Positions 35,391 to 44,256 are shown, counted from the first letter of the stretch. The stretch is DNA of 59,425 bases from Thermoplasmata archaeon (GCA_003942085.1 DQIQ01000001.1:88950-148374), one strand, 5' to 3'. Numbers and translations: made by a program. Notes: generated by a model from the letters alone, not told the origin.

Positions 35391-35837
35391 ATGCCGAAAT
35401 ATTCAGCTGAGAGAGACTTAGAAAAAAGCGCACGAGCCTTTGGATACGAACTGCATTGTTCTCAGAAAGATTCTCAGAACCTTGCCCGTGCGTTACGCGG
35501 AATGACTATCGAAGCGGCAAAGAAGTACCTCGAAGAGGTCATCGCTCTGAAACGAGCGCTCCCTGCGATATACCATAAGAAGAAAAGACTGCATCAAAAA
35601 GGGATTGGCCCTGGAAGCTTTCCGGAAAAAGCAGCACGGTATATGTTGAAGGTCGTTGAAAACGCTGAGAACAACGCTGAATACAAAGGCTTTGACGTCG
35701 ATAAAATGAAAATTGTCCATATCTCTGCGTATCAAGGGAGAATCATTAAAGGAATGATGCCGCGAGCGCATGGTAGAGCGACTGATAAAAATGAAACGAC
35801 GACCGATGTCGAAATTATTCTTGAAGAGGTTGAATAA
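35391..35837 (+). CDS. rpl22: Ribosomal protein uL22
   Basis: A 148-residue protein with ALRGMTIEAAKKYLEEVIALKRA and the tunnel hairpin end PRAHGRATDKNETTTDVEIIL, both conserved in archaeal L22. It starts 6 nt after uS19 and its stop overlaps the uS3 ATG (TAATG). Confidence 0.97.
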   Translation: MPKYSAERDLEKSARAFGYELHCSQKDSQNLARALRGMTIEAAKKYLEEVIALKRALPAIYHKKKRLHQKGIGPGSFPEKAARYMLKVVENAENNAEYKGFDVDKMKIVHISAYQGRIIKGMMPRAHGRATDKNETTTDVEIILEEVE

Positions 35838-36712
35838 TGGCAAATGAACGCAAGTTTATTAGAGAGAATGCCAAGCGATCGTTAATCAAGAAATTCCTGG
35901 TCAAAGAAATCGAAGGTGCTGGCTTTGGCGGTATGAACATCCAACGTACCCCGATAGGCACCCGTGTCAACATCCTTGTGGAGCGACCTGGTATGGTGAT
36001 CGGAAAGAGCGGCGCAAAAATCAAGGATCTGACCGATTCGATTCGCACCAAGTTTAATGTTGATAACCCGCAAATCGAGATACAAGAAGCAGGGTCCAGC
36101 GCATCCTTAAACGCTCAAATCATGGCTGAGAAACTTGCCGAAGCACTCGAGCGAGGTTGGCATTTCAGACGAGCAGGGCATTCCACGGTGCGACGGATCA
36201 TGCAATCAGGGGCAAAAGGTTGCCAAGTGATCCTTGCCGGTAAATTGACTGGAGAACGGCACCGCACAGAGAAATTCACTGAAGGACATGTGAAGTACTG
36301 TGGTGAGACCGCAAAAGAAGTCATGGATATCGGCCTTGCAACCGCGAAGCTCAAACCCGGTGTTCTTGGAGTCAAAGTAAGGATCATGAGACCGGATGCG
36401 AAACTCCCTGATGAAATCACCTACAGACTTGCTGCAAAAGAGGAAGTAAAACCCGAGATAAAAGTCGAAGCAAAACCGCCAGAACCTAAACTAGAGAAAA
36501 AAACCGATATTAAACATATTACAAAGATCCCAGGGATAGGTCCATCGGTGCTCAAAAAACTGGAAAAAGCAAAGATTACATCCCTTGAAGAACTCTACAC
36601 CATGAACCTTGATGATCTTATCGCAATCGACGGCATCGGCAATAAAACCGCTGAGCTGATCGTAAAAAACATAAGAAAATTACTAGAAGAGGGGGCCGAA
36701 AATGGCTCTTAA
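35837..36712 (+). CDS. rps3: Ribosomal protein uS3 with C-terminal helix-hairpin-helix domain
   Basis: The 291-residue protein has the type-II KH domain (ERPGMVIGKSGAKIKDL) and the C-terminal S3 domain (GWHFRRAGHSTVRRIMQSGAKG). After a charged linker (residues ~200-230) comes a helix-hairpin-helix pair: IPGIGPSVLKKLEKAKITSL and IDGIGNKTAELIVKNI (residues ~233-285). The extra domain is absent from most uS3 proteins. KH and S3 domains place it at the mRNA entry site, so the appended domain would sit near the mRNA channel. Confidence 0.97.
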   Translation: MANERKFIRENAKRSLIKKFLVKEIEGAGFGGMNIQRTPIGTRVNILVERPGMVIGKSGAKIKDLTDSIRTKFNVDNPQIEIQEAGSSASLNAQIMAEKLAEALERGWHFRRAGHSTVRRIMQSGAKGCQVILAGKLTGERHRTEKFTEGHVKYCGETAKEVMDIGLATAKLKPGVLGVKVRIMRPDAKLPDEITYRLAAKEEVKPEIKVEAKPPEPKLEKKTDIKHITKIPGIGPSVLKKLEKAKITSLEELYTMNLDDLIAIDGIGNKTAELIVKNIRKLLEEGAENGS

Positions 36713-36905
36713 GGTAAAAGAACTCAGACAGATGACCTCTGAAGAAAGGGGCGAGAAGCTTAAAGAGTTAAAAGAAGAACTTATGCATGAGCGTGGAATA
36801 TCCGCAATGGGCGGATCGTCGCCATCTCCCGGAAAAATCAGACAGATACGACAATCCATAGCAAGGATTCTTACGATCATACAGGAGGAAGGAGAACACA
36901 AATGA
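36702..36905 (+). CDS. rpl29: Ribosomal protein uL29
   Basis: A 67-residue two-helix protein (KVKELRQMTSEERGEKLKEL, then SPGKIRQIRQSIARILTI) of normal archaeal length. It overlaps the end of uS3 by 11 nt and the start of aIF1 by ATGA, so all three are coupled. Confidence 0.95.
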   Translation: MALKVKELRQMTSEERGEKLKELKEELMHERGISAMGGSSPSPGKIRQIRQSIARILTIIQEEGEHK

Positions 36906-37201
36906 GTGATATATGCCCAAAATGTGGCCTCCCAAAAGAGATCTGTGTCTGTGAAGAAATCGCACGAGAGCAGCAAAGCATCACTATCGCGGTTGACAAG
37001 AGACGATATGGGAAGACGATGACGGTCGTTGACGGTCTGAATCCCCATGATCTTGACATGAACGCACTGGTTAGCAACCTCAAATCAATCTGTGCCTGCG
37101 GTGGAACCATCAAGGAAGGCAGGATCGAGCTACAGGGAGATCACCGAGCAAAAGTAAAGGGCGCATTGGAAAAACTCGGATTCACTGTTGACGTGATCTA
37201 A
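36902..37201 (+). CDS. Translation initiation factor aIF1 (SUI1)
   Basis: A 99-residue factor with an N-terminal zinc knuckle (CPKCGLPKEICVC) and the SUI1 fold (RRYGKTMTVVDGL ... CACGGTIKEGRIELQGDH). aIF1 promotes start-codon selection on the 30S subunit. Its place between uL29 and Rpp29 is the usual archaeal order. Confidence 0.96.
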   Translation: MSDICPKCGLPKEICVCEEIAREQQSITIAVDKRRYGKTMTVVDGLNPHDLDMNALVSNLKSICACGGTIKEGRIELQGDHRAKVKGALEKLGFTVDVI

Positions 37202-37211
37202 ACTGCCCATC

Positions 37212-37230
37212 TGACGCAGTCGCTGCGTCA
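37212..37230 (+). promoter_or_regulatory. Perfect 8-bp hairpin between aIF1 and Rpp29 genes
   Basis: TGACGCAG (37212-37219) and CTGCGTCA (37223-37230) flank a three-base TCG loop in a 43-bp gap, the largest within the ribosomal operon apart from its leader. AAGGAAGAACC, the ribosome binding site for the Rpp29 gene, follows directly. No T-tract follows, so it is unlikely to be a terminator; an RNA-processing or translation-control element is possible. Confidence 0.5.
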
Positions 37231-37244
37231 AGGAAGAACCATCA

Positions 37245-37571
37245 ATGGAATATGAGCCGATCACCAGCGATGAACTCATCGGTAGAACGGTGACCATCAT
37301 CGAATGCACCGATCCATCCTGGGTGAATCGAACAGGACTCATCATCGATGAGACACAACATACCTTCCTCATCGAAAATGAAAAGAAACAAAAACGAATC
37401 GCAAAGCAAACCGCAACGTTTGCATTTGAATATCACGGTAAAAAAACCATTGTGAAAGGAACACGATTGGTCTATCGACCTGAAGATAGAATAAAAAAAC
37501 AAGGTGAAGACATTGGCAGAAAAAAAACAAGCACGAGACATAGGGTTGAATGTCAAACCGCCCAGCGCTAG
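37245..37571 (+). CDS. rnp1: RNase P protein component 1 (Rpp29/Pop4)
   Basis: A 108-residue protein with the Sm-like barrel of archaeal Rpp29: [33 protein letters not shown] and [16 protein letters not shown]. It partners Rpp21 and the RNase P RNA to mature tRNA 5' ends. Its last ~20 codons overlap the uS17 gene in another frame by 59 nt (68 nt if uS17 starts at its GTG), an unusually long overlap. Confidence 0.93.
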   Translation: MEYEPITSDELIGRTVTIIECTDPSWVNRTGLIIDETQHTFLIENEKKQKRIAKQTATFAFEYHGKKTIVKGTRLVYRPEDRIKKQGEDIGRKKTSTRHRVECQTAQR

Positions 37572-37848
37572 CTGTAGCGATAAAGATTGCCCGTTTCATG
37601 GGAGATTACCGGTCAGAGGACAAGTCATCATGGGAACCGTTAAGTCAACCAAAAGACAAAACACCGTCTCCGTCGAACGAGAATTCATGCACTTCGTGAA
37701 GAAATACGAGCGATATGAAAAACGGACATCGACCTACCACGCTCACTGTCCACCCTGCATGAAACTGATGGTGGGCGACACCGTACGGATTGCGGAATGT
37801 CGACCGTTAAGTAAAACCGTTTCATTTGTGACCGTAGAAAAAGTGTAA
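37513..37848 (+). CDS. rps17: Ribosomal protein uS17
   Basis: The 111-residue protein reads [20 protein letters not shown] then [32 protein letters not shown] and [21 protein letters not shown], the archaeal S17 pattern with four Cys. GGTGAAGACA precedes TTG at 37513, which is preferred; the GTG within that site (37504) is an alternative start. The N-terminus lies inside rnp1. Confidence 0.94.
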   Translation: MAEKKQARDIGLNVKPPSASCSDKDCPFHGRLPVRGQVIMGTVKSTKRQNTVSVEREFMHFVKKYERYEKRTSTYHAHCPPCMKLMVGDTVRIAECRPLSKTVSFVTVEKV

Positions 37849-37864
37849 ATGTGGTGAAAGGAAA

Positions 37865-38263
37865 ATGAAAGGAATAGCTGGTAGAATGATGCGAGGGCTG
37901 CCGGTTGGCGCCCGTTTAACCTGTATCGATAATACTGGTGCAAAAGTCGTACAAATCATCATGACTGTCAAGATTAAAGGCGTTCATCGCCGAACCCCGA
38001 CCGCTGGCGTCGGTGATTTGGTTATCGTCAGCGTAAAAAAAGGGGCAACGGAGATGAGACGGCAAATCTTAAAGGCAGTGATTGTCCGTCAGAGACGCCC
38101 GTTCCGACGCCCAGATGGTCTCATGGTTCAATTCGAGGATAATGCGGCAGTATTGATTACCGATACTGGAGAAACAAAAGGAACGATGATAAAAGGCCCG
38201 GTCGCCATAGAAGCCGCAGAACGATGGCCAAAGATCGCTGCGTTAGCAGCAACAATTCTCTAA
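37865..38263 (+). CDS. rpl14: Ribosomal protein uL14
   Basis: A 132-residue protein with LPVGARLTCIDNTGAKVVQII, RTPTAGVGDLVIVSVKKG and the end ERWPKIAALAATIL. It is of canonical length, 16 nt after uS17. Confidence 0.97.
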   Translation: MKGIAGRMMRGLPVGARLTCIDNTGAKVVQIIMTVKIKGVHRRTPTAGVGDLVIVSVKKGATEMRRQILKAVIVRQRRPFRRPDGLMVQFEDNAAVLITDTGETKGTMIKGPVAIEAAERWPKIAALAATIL

Positions 38264-38273
38264 AGTGAGTGAT

Positions 38274-38939
38274 ATGATATCAATAAAACCAAGAAAACAA
38301 CGATACACGCTCTATAACGCGCCTCTTCATAAAAAAAGGAAGTGGATCTCTTCACATCTCGCAGAAAACCTTCTGTTAAAATATGATCGACGAAGTCTGC
38401 CGGTTGTAAAAGGAGACACGGTCAAGATCATGCGAGGCAGCTTCCGAGGACATGAGGATAAAATTTCAAAAGTAAACGTTCAAGACCAGACTGTTGAAAT
38501 TGAAGGGGTCACCATTACCACTGCAAAAGGCACAAAGATAGCAAAACCCCTCCATGCAAGCACCTTACTCATTACGAAATTAAACGTGACTGATAAATGG
38601 CGTCGGCATAAACTCGAGAGTGGACTGTCAGAGACCGCGAAGAAAGAAATCGAAAAAGAAGCAGCAGAACAACTCAAAGCTCTTGAGGCTGAAAAGAAAG
38701 CAGCTGAGGACGCAGCAAAAGCGGAAGAAAAACTGAAGGAAGAAGAACAAAAAGAACCCGCTGTTAAAGAGGAAACCATAACGCCTCCTGAAACGCTTGC
38801 AGAACCGATTACAAAAGAAGAAATACCAGCAGAAAAAGTCGAAGAGATACCTGTTGAGCAACCAAAAAAGAAACCGGCAACAAAGAAACCTACGACTAAA
38901 AAAACGACAAAAAAAGAAAAAGAAGAAGGTGAAACATGA
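38274..38939 (+). CDS. rpl24: Ribosomal protein uL24 with a ~100-residue charged tail
   Basis: Residues 1-115 are the archaeal uL24 (KPRKQRYTLYNAPLHKKRKW; KGDTVKIMRGSFRGHEDKISKV). From about residue 120 onward the protein runs into an Ala/Glu/Lys helix and then a Pro/Glu and Lys/Thr tail ending KKPTTKKTTKKEKEEGET, almost doubling the usual length. GTGAG precedes ATG at 38274; a GTG at 38265 is the alternative start. The tail would extend from the subunit surface near the tunnel exit. Confidence 0.95.
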   Translation: MISIKPRKQRYTLYNAPLHKKRKWISSHLAENLLLKYDRRSLPVVKGDTVKIMRGSFRGHEDKISKVNVQDQTVEIEGVTITTAKGTKIAKPLHASTLLITKLNVTDKWRRHKLESGLSETAKKEIEKEAAEQLKALEAEKKAAEDAAKAEEKLKEEEQKEPAVKEETITPPETLAEPITKEEIPAEKVEEIPVEQPKKKPATKKPTTKKTTKKEKEEGET

Positions 38940-39652
38940 GCAAACACCTCAAACGGCTCGCAGCACCACGAGTATTGAAGATCCATAGGAAAGAACGGGC
39001 TTTCACGATCCGTGCCGCACCAGGCCCCCATCCGTTAGAGCAAGCAATCCCCCTGGGGTTGCTCATACGGGATTACCTTGGCCTCTGTGATACTTATAAA
39101 GAAGCACGAAAAATCGTCTCAAATGGAGATATCCTCGTTGATGGATTGAAACGAAAGAACTTCAAATTCCCCTGCGGACTTATGGATGTAATCTCCATTC
39201 CTAAAATGCGCAAGAATGTCCGAATCCTTTTCGATAGGAACGGAAAGCTCACGCTTATCCCTATCTCTGAAAGTGATGCTGAATGGAAACTCTGCCGCAT
39301 ACAAAATAAGACGATAGTAAAAGGAAAGAAAGTGCAGCTCAATTTCCATGACGGAAAAAACAAACTTGTAGAAAAGGACGAATACAAAACAGGTGATGTC
39401 CTAAAAATTTCTTTTAAGGAAAATAAGATCGATGAGGTCTATAAATTTGACAAAGGGACGATATCGATGATCATCGGTGGAACGCACATTGGAGAAATTG
39501 CCAGCATCGAAGAAATCCAGGTTGTTGCCTCATCAAAACCCAATCTTGCAAAAATGAAGGGAGAAAAAGAATTTTCCACGATCGCAAGGCATGTGTTCCC
39601 CATTGGGAAAACAAAGCCTGCCATTACACTTCCTGAGGTGAAAATGCAATGA
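38936..39652 (+). CDS. rps4e: Ribosomal protein eS4
   Basis: A 238-residue protein with HLKRLAAPRVLKIHRKERAF, the S4-type RNA-binding segment ARKIVSNGDILVDGLKR and a C-terminal KOW-like part (KGTISMIIGGTHIGEIASI). ATGA overlap with uL24 and with uL5 couples all three. Confidence 0.97.
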   Translation: MSKHLKRLAAPRVLKIHRKERAFTIRAAPGPHPLEQAIPLGLLIRDYLGLCDTYKEARKIVSNGDILVDGLKRKNFKFPCGLMDVISIPKMRKNVRILFDRNGKLTLIPISESDAEWKLCRIQNKTIVKGKKVQLNFHDGKNKLVEKDEYKTGDVLKISFKENKIDEVYKFDKGTISMIIGGTHIGEIASIEEIQVVASSKPNLAKMKGEKEFSTIARHVFPIGKTKPAITLPEVKMQ

Positions 39653-40239
39653 GCGCAAAGAAAACAACGACATCGAAGGCTCATAAGACCGCGACGCGTT
39701 CGAAAAAATCCTCGGTAAAGAAAAAAGAAGAAAAACAAATCATGAAACCTCGTCTAGCAAAAGTCACGGTAAACATCGGGGTCGGTGAAGCCGGTGAGAA
39801 ACTCAAGAAAGCAGAATCTGTTTTAGAGGGTGTCACGAAACAAAAACCAATACAAACCCTTTCAAAAACAACAAGCAAAGACTGGGGTCTGCGAAAATTC
39901 ATGCCGATAGGTTGTAAAGTCACACTTCGAAAAAAAGCTGCTGAGGCATTTTTAAAAAACGCATTAAAAATCCGGGAGAATAAAATCTCGGAATACTCAT
40001 TTGATGATCAAGGGAATTTCTCATTTGGAGTACCGGATCATACCCTCTTCGAAGGACAAAAATACGATCCTAACATCGGGATCTTCGGGATGGACATCTG
40101 TGTTACCATTGAAAAACCAGGATACCGGATTAAACATCGACGAATTGACCGACGGAAAATCCCGCAGAGACAGCAGCTCACCAGAGAAGCAACTATGAAA
40201 TTTATAACTGAAGCATTTAACGTAGAGGTCGTAGAATGA
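39649..40239 (+). CDS. rpl5: Ribosomal protein uL5 with basic N-terminal extension
   Basis: The 196-residue protein has a typical L5 core from about residue 32 ([58 protein letters not shown]). The first 31 residues are Ser/Thr/Lys-rich and of low complexity. The ATG at 39649 overlaps the eS4 stop and fits the coupling pattern, so the extension is probably translated rather than a mis-called start. Confidence 0.95.
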   Translation: MSAKKTTTSKAHKTATRSKKSSVKKKEEKQIMKPRLAKVTVNIGVGEAGEKLKKAESVLEGVTKQKPIQTLSKTTSKDWGLRKFMPIGCKVTLRKKAAEAFLKNALKIRENKISEYSFDDQGNFSFGVPDHTLFEGQKYDPNIGIFGMDICVTIEKPGYRIKHRRIDRRKIPQRQQLTREATMKFITEAFNVEVVE

Positions 40240-40391
40240 GGATCAAAGAGCGAAAGAAAATGTACGGCAGGAAAATAGGATGTGAACAATGTGGCAGAAA
40301 ACGCGGGATCATACGACGCTATGGACTTCATCTCTGCAGACAATGCTTCCGAGACAAAGCAGAAGAATTGGGTTTTAAAAAATACGATTAG
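40236..40391 (+). CDS. rps14: Ribosomal protein uS14 (zinc form)
   Basis: A 51-residue protein read between uL5 and uS8, starting [20 protein letters not shown] and continuing [20 protein letters not shown]. Two CxxC pairs form the zinc site. Its ATG overlaps the uL5 stop (ATGA). Length and motifs are standard for archaeal S14. Confidence 0.96.
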   Translation: MRIKERKKMYGRKIGCEQCGRKRGIIRRYGLHLCRQCFRDKAEELGFKKYD

Positions 40392-40406
40392 AGGTTGTTG
40401 AAGATT

Positions 40407-40796
40407 ATGTTAAACGATCCATTGGCAGATGCATTATCAATCATAAGAAACGCAGAGATACGTGGAATCCATACCTGTATCATCCGACCCTCATCAAAAC
40501 TCATCGGCGGAGTCCTTAATCTCTTAAAGGAGAAAGGATACCTTGGTAAATTCGAGTACGTCGAGGACGGAAAAGCAGGCGTTTATCAAGTGGAACTCCT
40601 GGGAAGCATCAATAACTGCGGTGTCATTAAACCACGTTACCCTATCAAGGTCCAAGAGATGGACAAATGGGAGGCGCGGTACCTCCCCGCACGTGATTTC
40701 GGATTGCTTATCCTCACGACCACTGAGGGCATTATTGCTCATGACGAGGCACGTAAGAAAAACATCGGGGGAAAACTCCTCGCGTATGTGTACTAA
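40407..40796 (+). CDS. rps8: Ribosomal protein uS8
   Basis: A 129-residue protein starting MLNDPLADALSIIRNAEIRG, with the C-terminal signature PARDFGLLILTTTEGIIAHDEAR. GAGGT at 40391 precedes the ATG at 40407; the frame opens at a TTG 4 codons earlier, which would not fit the family. Confidence 0.96.
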   Translation: MLNDPLADALSIIRNAEIRGIHTCIIRPSSKLIGGVLNLLKEKGYLGKFEYVEDGKAGVYQVELLGSINNCGVIKPRYPIKVQEMDKWEARYLPARDFGLLILTTTEGIIAHDEARKKNIGGKLLAYVY

Positions 40797-40808
40797 AGAG
40801 TGAGACAT

Positions 40809-41348
40809 ATGGCAAAGACAGCTGATATAAAAGAAGAAATCAAAATCCCTGACGGCGTACAAATCACTGTTCAGGAGAAAACCGTTACTGTGAAAGGCCA
40901 AAAAGGATCGATATCAAAGCTTTTGTCTCATCCTAAGATAGATCTTGCAATTTCCGGCAATACCATTCAGATCTCCTGCTCACACTCGCCTCACCGAAAA
41001 GAAAAAGCATTGATTGGCACCTATAAAGCCCATATCAGAAACATGATCAAGGGCGTCACCCAGGGCTATGAATGTAGGATGAAAACAGTATTTTCCCATT
41101 TTCCTATAAAAAACAGCGTGGAAGGAAACCAACTGGTGATTCAGAACTTCCTGGGTGAGCGATTCGCTCGACGGGCAGATATCCTTGAAAACATCAAAGT
41201 CGAGGTCAAAGGAGAAATCATCACCCTCACCGGTATCGACAAAGAAAAAGTCGGGCAAACCGCGGCGAACATCGAACGGGCAACAAAGGTCAAAAACAGA
41301 GATATCCGGGTCTTCCAAGATGGCATCTATATTACCAAGAGAGGATAA
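40809..41348 (+). CDS. rpl6: Ribosomal protein uL6
   Basis: A 179-residue protein made of two related alpha/beta domains: IKIPDGVQITVQEKTVTVKG and YECRMKTVFSHFPIKNSVEG, with RRADILENIKVEVKGEIITLTG. GTGAGACAT precedes the ATG at 40809; an in-frame GTG three codons earlier is less likely. Confidence 0.96.
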   Translation: MAKTADIKEEIKIPDGVQITVQEKTVTVKGQKGSISKLLSHPKIDLAISGNTIQISCSHSPHRKEKALIGTYKAHIRNMIKGVTQGYECRMKTVFSHFPIKNSVEGNQLVIQNFLGERFARRADILENIKVEVKGEIITLTGIDKEKVGQTAANIERATKVKNRDIRVFQDGIYITKRG

Positions 41349-41351
41349 ACC

Positions 41352-42065
41352 ATGACAAAAGAAGCTGTTTTAAAGGAATTTGAGGCGTTAAAAGGTGTCG
41401 GCAAAGCCAAAGCAAAACTCCTCTATGACAATGGATTCGATTCCCTAGATAAACTCAAAAAAGCAAAGCTAAAAGACCTGACAAAACTGAAAGGAATAAC
41501 CGAGAAAAATGCAAAAGAAATCCTTGGTCAGCTCAAAGAGAAAAAAGAAAAACCAGCCAAAAAAACCACAGAGCCCAAAGAAGAAGAAAAAGACACTGAA
41601 AAGTCCGAAGAGAAGAAAATATCTGACGTTGAAATCGTTGAGGAAAAAGAAGGAGCATACAAACCTAAAATAAAACCACAGCTCGACGACAAACAGAAAG
41701 AGCAACTCGTGATCCGACGACAGATCAAGAAGCGAACTCCAAATTTCCTGCGACAAGAAGGATTCCGGTATAAACGCATTCCGAAGAACTGGCGACGACC
41801 TACGGGTTATACCTCAAAGCTGCGCATTAACCTGAAGTACCGGCCAAGCAAAGTACGCGTGGGTTTCCGAGCGCCAAAAATAGTCCGCGGGCTGCATTCG
41901 TCCGGCTTTTTAGAAGTGATGATTCATACCGTCAAAGAACTTGAAAAAATTGATCCGAAGAAACAGGCGGTGCGCATCGGCGGCACCGTTGGGACAAAGA
42001 AACGTCTGGAGATCGCCAAACGAGCCGGAGAACTGGATATCAGGATTTTAAACATGAAGGGGTAA
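41352..42065 (+). CDS. rpl32e: Ribosomal protein eL32 with N-terminal helix-hairpin-helix extension
   Basis: The 237-residue protein begins with a helix-hairpin-helix pair (ALKGVGKAKAKLLYDNGFDS; LTKLKGITEKNAKEILGQLK, residues ~8-58), then an acidic/basic linker (60-105), then the eL32 core from residue ~115 (RRQIKKRTPNFLRQEGFRYK, WRRPTGYTSKLRI, VRGLHSSGFLEVMIH). The core alone is the usual ~125 residues. HhH extensions on eL32 are known in Thermoplasmata-related archaea, which helps place the organism. Confidence 0.95.
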   Translation: MTKEAVLKEFEALKGVGKAKAKLLYDNGFDSLDKLKKAKLKDLTKLKGITEKNAKEILGQLKEKKEKPAKKTTEPKEEEKDTEKSEEKKISDVEIVEEKEGAYKPKIKPQLDDKQKEQLVIRRQIKKRTPNFLRQEGFRYKRIPKNWRRPTGYTSKLRINLKYRPSKVRVGFRAPKIVRGLHSSGFLEVMIHTVKELEKIDPKKQAVRIGGTVGTKKRLEIAKRAGELDIRILNMKG

Positions 42066-42067
42066 CC

Positions 42068-42529
42068 ATGACCGATCTACGAAATCAACGCAGAATGGCT
42101 GCATCAATCTTGAAATGCGGTGGAACACGAGTCTGGATGGACCCAGATAGACTTGAGGAGATAGCCAAAGCAGTGACCAGGAACGACGTGTTAATTCTGG
42201 TAAAAGGCGGCGCCATTAAAAGCATACAGAAGCAGGGGAACTCCAGCGGGCGACATAAACACATCCTTCATCAGAAACAGAAAGGACGACGGACCGGTCA
42301 GGGGTCCAGGAAAGGACCAAAACATGCCCGTCTCCCAAAGAAGGAACGATGGATCCGAACCATTCGTCCGATCCGCACATATCTGAAACAATTACGGGAG
42401 GAGACGAAAATCGACGCCCATACCTATCGAATGTACTATCGCAAGGCAAAAGGCGGTGTCTTTCGGAGTAAACAACATCTGAAATCACATCTTCTGGCTG
42501 ACAATATCATCAAGGAGGAAAAACAATGA
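42068..42529 (+). CDS. rpl19e: Ribosomal protein eL19
   Basis: A 153-residue basic protein with LRNQRRMAASILKCGGTRVW, IKSIQKQGNSSGRHKHILHQ and the long C-terminal helix (RMYYRKAKGGVFRSKQHLKS). It overlaps uL18 by ATGA. Confidence 0.97.
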   Translation: MTDLRNQRRMAASILKCGGTRVWMDPDRLEEIAKAVTRNDVLILVKGGAIKSIQKQGNSSGRHKHILHQKQKGRRTGQGSRKGPKHARLPKKERWIRTIRPIRTYLKQLREETKIDAHTYRMYYRKAKGGVFRSKQHLKSHLLADNIIKEEKQ

Positions 42530-43038
42530 AAACAGGGCCACGGTACCATGTCAAACCACGCCGACATCGTGAACGAAAAACCGATTATCGCCTGAGACTC
42601 AAACTGCTTCGCAGCAAGAAACCACGGATAGTGGTCAGAAAATCACTGAAAGCTATTCGTGTCCAGTTCATTGAATACAATCCCCTGGGTGATAAGATTC
42701 TCGTCTCAGCCATCTCCAACGAACTTGCTAAAGAGTATGGCTGGAAATTCTCAGCTTCAAACACCCCAGCAGCGTATCTCACTGGTTTACTGGCAGGGAA
42801 ACGAGCAAAAGCTAAAGGAATCGAACAAGGAGTTCTGGACATCGGGTTATACCACCCAACCCGTGGCAGTATCGTATTTGCAACCTTGAAAGGAGTCTTG
42901 GATGCAGGGGTCGAATGCCCCCATGATGCAGAGATGCTCCCGAAAGAAGATAGGATTCATGGAACATATCTCAACAAAGACATCAAACCTATCGTCGAAA
43001 AGATAAAAACAAAGATTATAGAAGGCAAGGAGGAATAA
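42526..43038 (+). CDS. rpl18: Ribosomal protein uL18
   Basis: A 170-residue protein with [38 protein letters not shown] and [20 protein letters not shown], a 5S rRNA binder of typical archaeal length. Confidence 0.97.
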   Translation: MKTGPRYHVKPRRHRERKTDYRLRLKLLRSKKPRIVVRKSLKAIRVQFIEYNPLGDKILVSAISNELAKEYGWKFSASNTPAAYLTGLLAGKRAKAKGIEQGVLDIGLYHPTRGSIVFATLKGVLDAGVECPHDAEMLPKEDRIHGTYLNKDIKPIVEKIKTKIIEGKEE

Positions 43039-43040
43039 AT

Positions 43041-43790
43041 ATGGCAGGACAACGTGGAAACGCACCAAGAGGACGACGCAGACAATTTGACGAAGGAGCT
43101 GCCCCGGTCATATGGACACCAAAAACCAAACTTGGAAAAATGGTGAAGAACGGGGAAATCACCACGATGAACGAAGCCTTGGAATCCGGATTACCTTTAC
43201 GTGAGCCTGAGATCGTTGATATCCTACTACCGAGTGTCGAAGATGAGGTTATCGATGTGAAAATGGTACAACGAATGACCGATTCAGGGCGACGAGTCAA
43301 ATTCGTCATCACCGTTGCAGTGGGAAACAAGGACGGTTTTGTCGGCTTAGGCCAAGCAAAAGGAAAAGAAGTCGGCTTAAGCATTAAAAGAGCTATTGAG
43401 AATGCAAAGATGAACATGATTCAGATACGACGCGGATGCGGGTCATGGCAATGCGGATGTCGAACCCCTCATACGATCCCGTTTTTGGTCACTGGAAAAA
43501 GCGGTTCTGTCGAAGTCACCTTTAAACCAGCGCCTCGCGGTATTGGGCTTGCGACCGGTGATGTCGCAAAGAAGATCCTTCGTCTCGCAGGGGTCAACGA
43601 CTGCTGGGCTTTTACCGAAGGAAAGACAAAGACGGTCGTCAACTATGCAAAAGGGGTCTATGATGCCTTGAAAAAGAATGCAGAGATGAGGATAACTGGC
43701 CCTGAAATGAATAAACTTGGTATTATAAAGGGCAGTATCGGAATAGCGCCAAAAGAAGAACAACCGACACCAGTTAAAACGGAGGGATAA
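43041..43790 (+). CDS. rps5: Ribosomal protein uS5
   Basis: A 249-residue protein with [19 protein letters not shown], the S5 dsRBD-like segment [20 protein letters not shown] and a C-terminal domain with [20 protein letters not shown] and [20 protein letters not shown]. It shapes the mRNA entry and decoding region. Confidence 0.97.
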   Translation: MAGQRGNAPRGRRRQFDEGAAPVIWTPKTKLGKMVKNGEITTMNEALESGLPLREPEIVDILLPSVEDEVIDVKMVQRMTDSGRRVKFVITVAVGNKDGFVGLGQAKGKEVGLSIKRAIENAKMNMIQIRRGCGSWQCGCRTPHTIPFLVTGKSGSVEVTFKPAPRGIGLATGDVAKKILRLAGVNDCWAFTEGKTKTVVNYAKGVYDALKKNAEMRITGPEMNKLGIIKGSIGIAPKEEQPTPVKTEG

Positions 43791-43794
43791 ACCC

Positions 43795-44256
43795 ATGTAC
43801 GCAGCTATCAGAGTAAGAGGGACGGTAAACATAAAGCCAGATATTAAAAAAACAATGCAATTACTGCGATTGACCCGGACGAATCACTGTGTTTTACTTG
43901 AAGAAAACGTGGTCTATAAAGGGATGCTTCAGATGGTGAAAGATTACACCACATGGGGCGAGATAAACAAAGAAACCCTGACCAAGCTTCTTTCAACCAG
44001 AGGGAAACTCATTGGTGATAAACCCCTTACCGCGGAATATCTGAAAACCGCAACATCCTATCAAAGTTTTGAAAAACTTTCTGAAGCAATACTGGAAGAT
44101 AAAGTAAAATACAAAGAGATACCAGAGATAAAACCTCTCTTTCGACTCAATCCACCTAAGAAAGGACACCGGACCGTGAAACGATCGTTTGTGAATAAAG
44201 GCTCCTTGGGATACCGAAAAGAAGAAATTAACAAACTCATTGAACGAATGTTGTAG
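43795..44256 (+). CDS. rpl30: Ribosomal protein uL30
   Basis: A 153-residue protein with the L30 fold IRVRGTVNIKPDIKKTMQLL, RLTRTNHCVLL and the archaeal C-terminal part (FRLNPPKKGHRTVKRSFVNK). It is the last ribosomal gene of this run; uL15 and SecY, which commonly come next, are absent. Confidence 0.96.
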   Translation: MYAAIRVRGTVNIKPDIKKTMQLLRLTRTNHCVLLEENVVYKGMLQMVKDYTTWGEINKETLTKLLSTRGKLIGDKPLTAEYLKTATSYQSFEKLSEAILEDKVKYKEIPEIKPLFRLNPPKKGHRTVKRSFVNKGSLGYRKEEINKLIERML

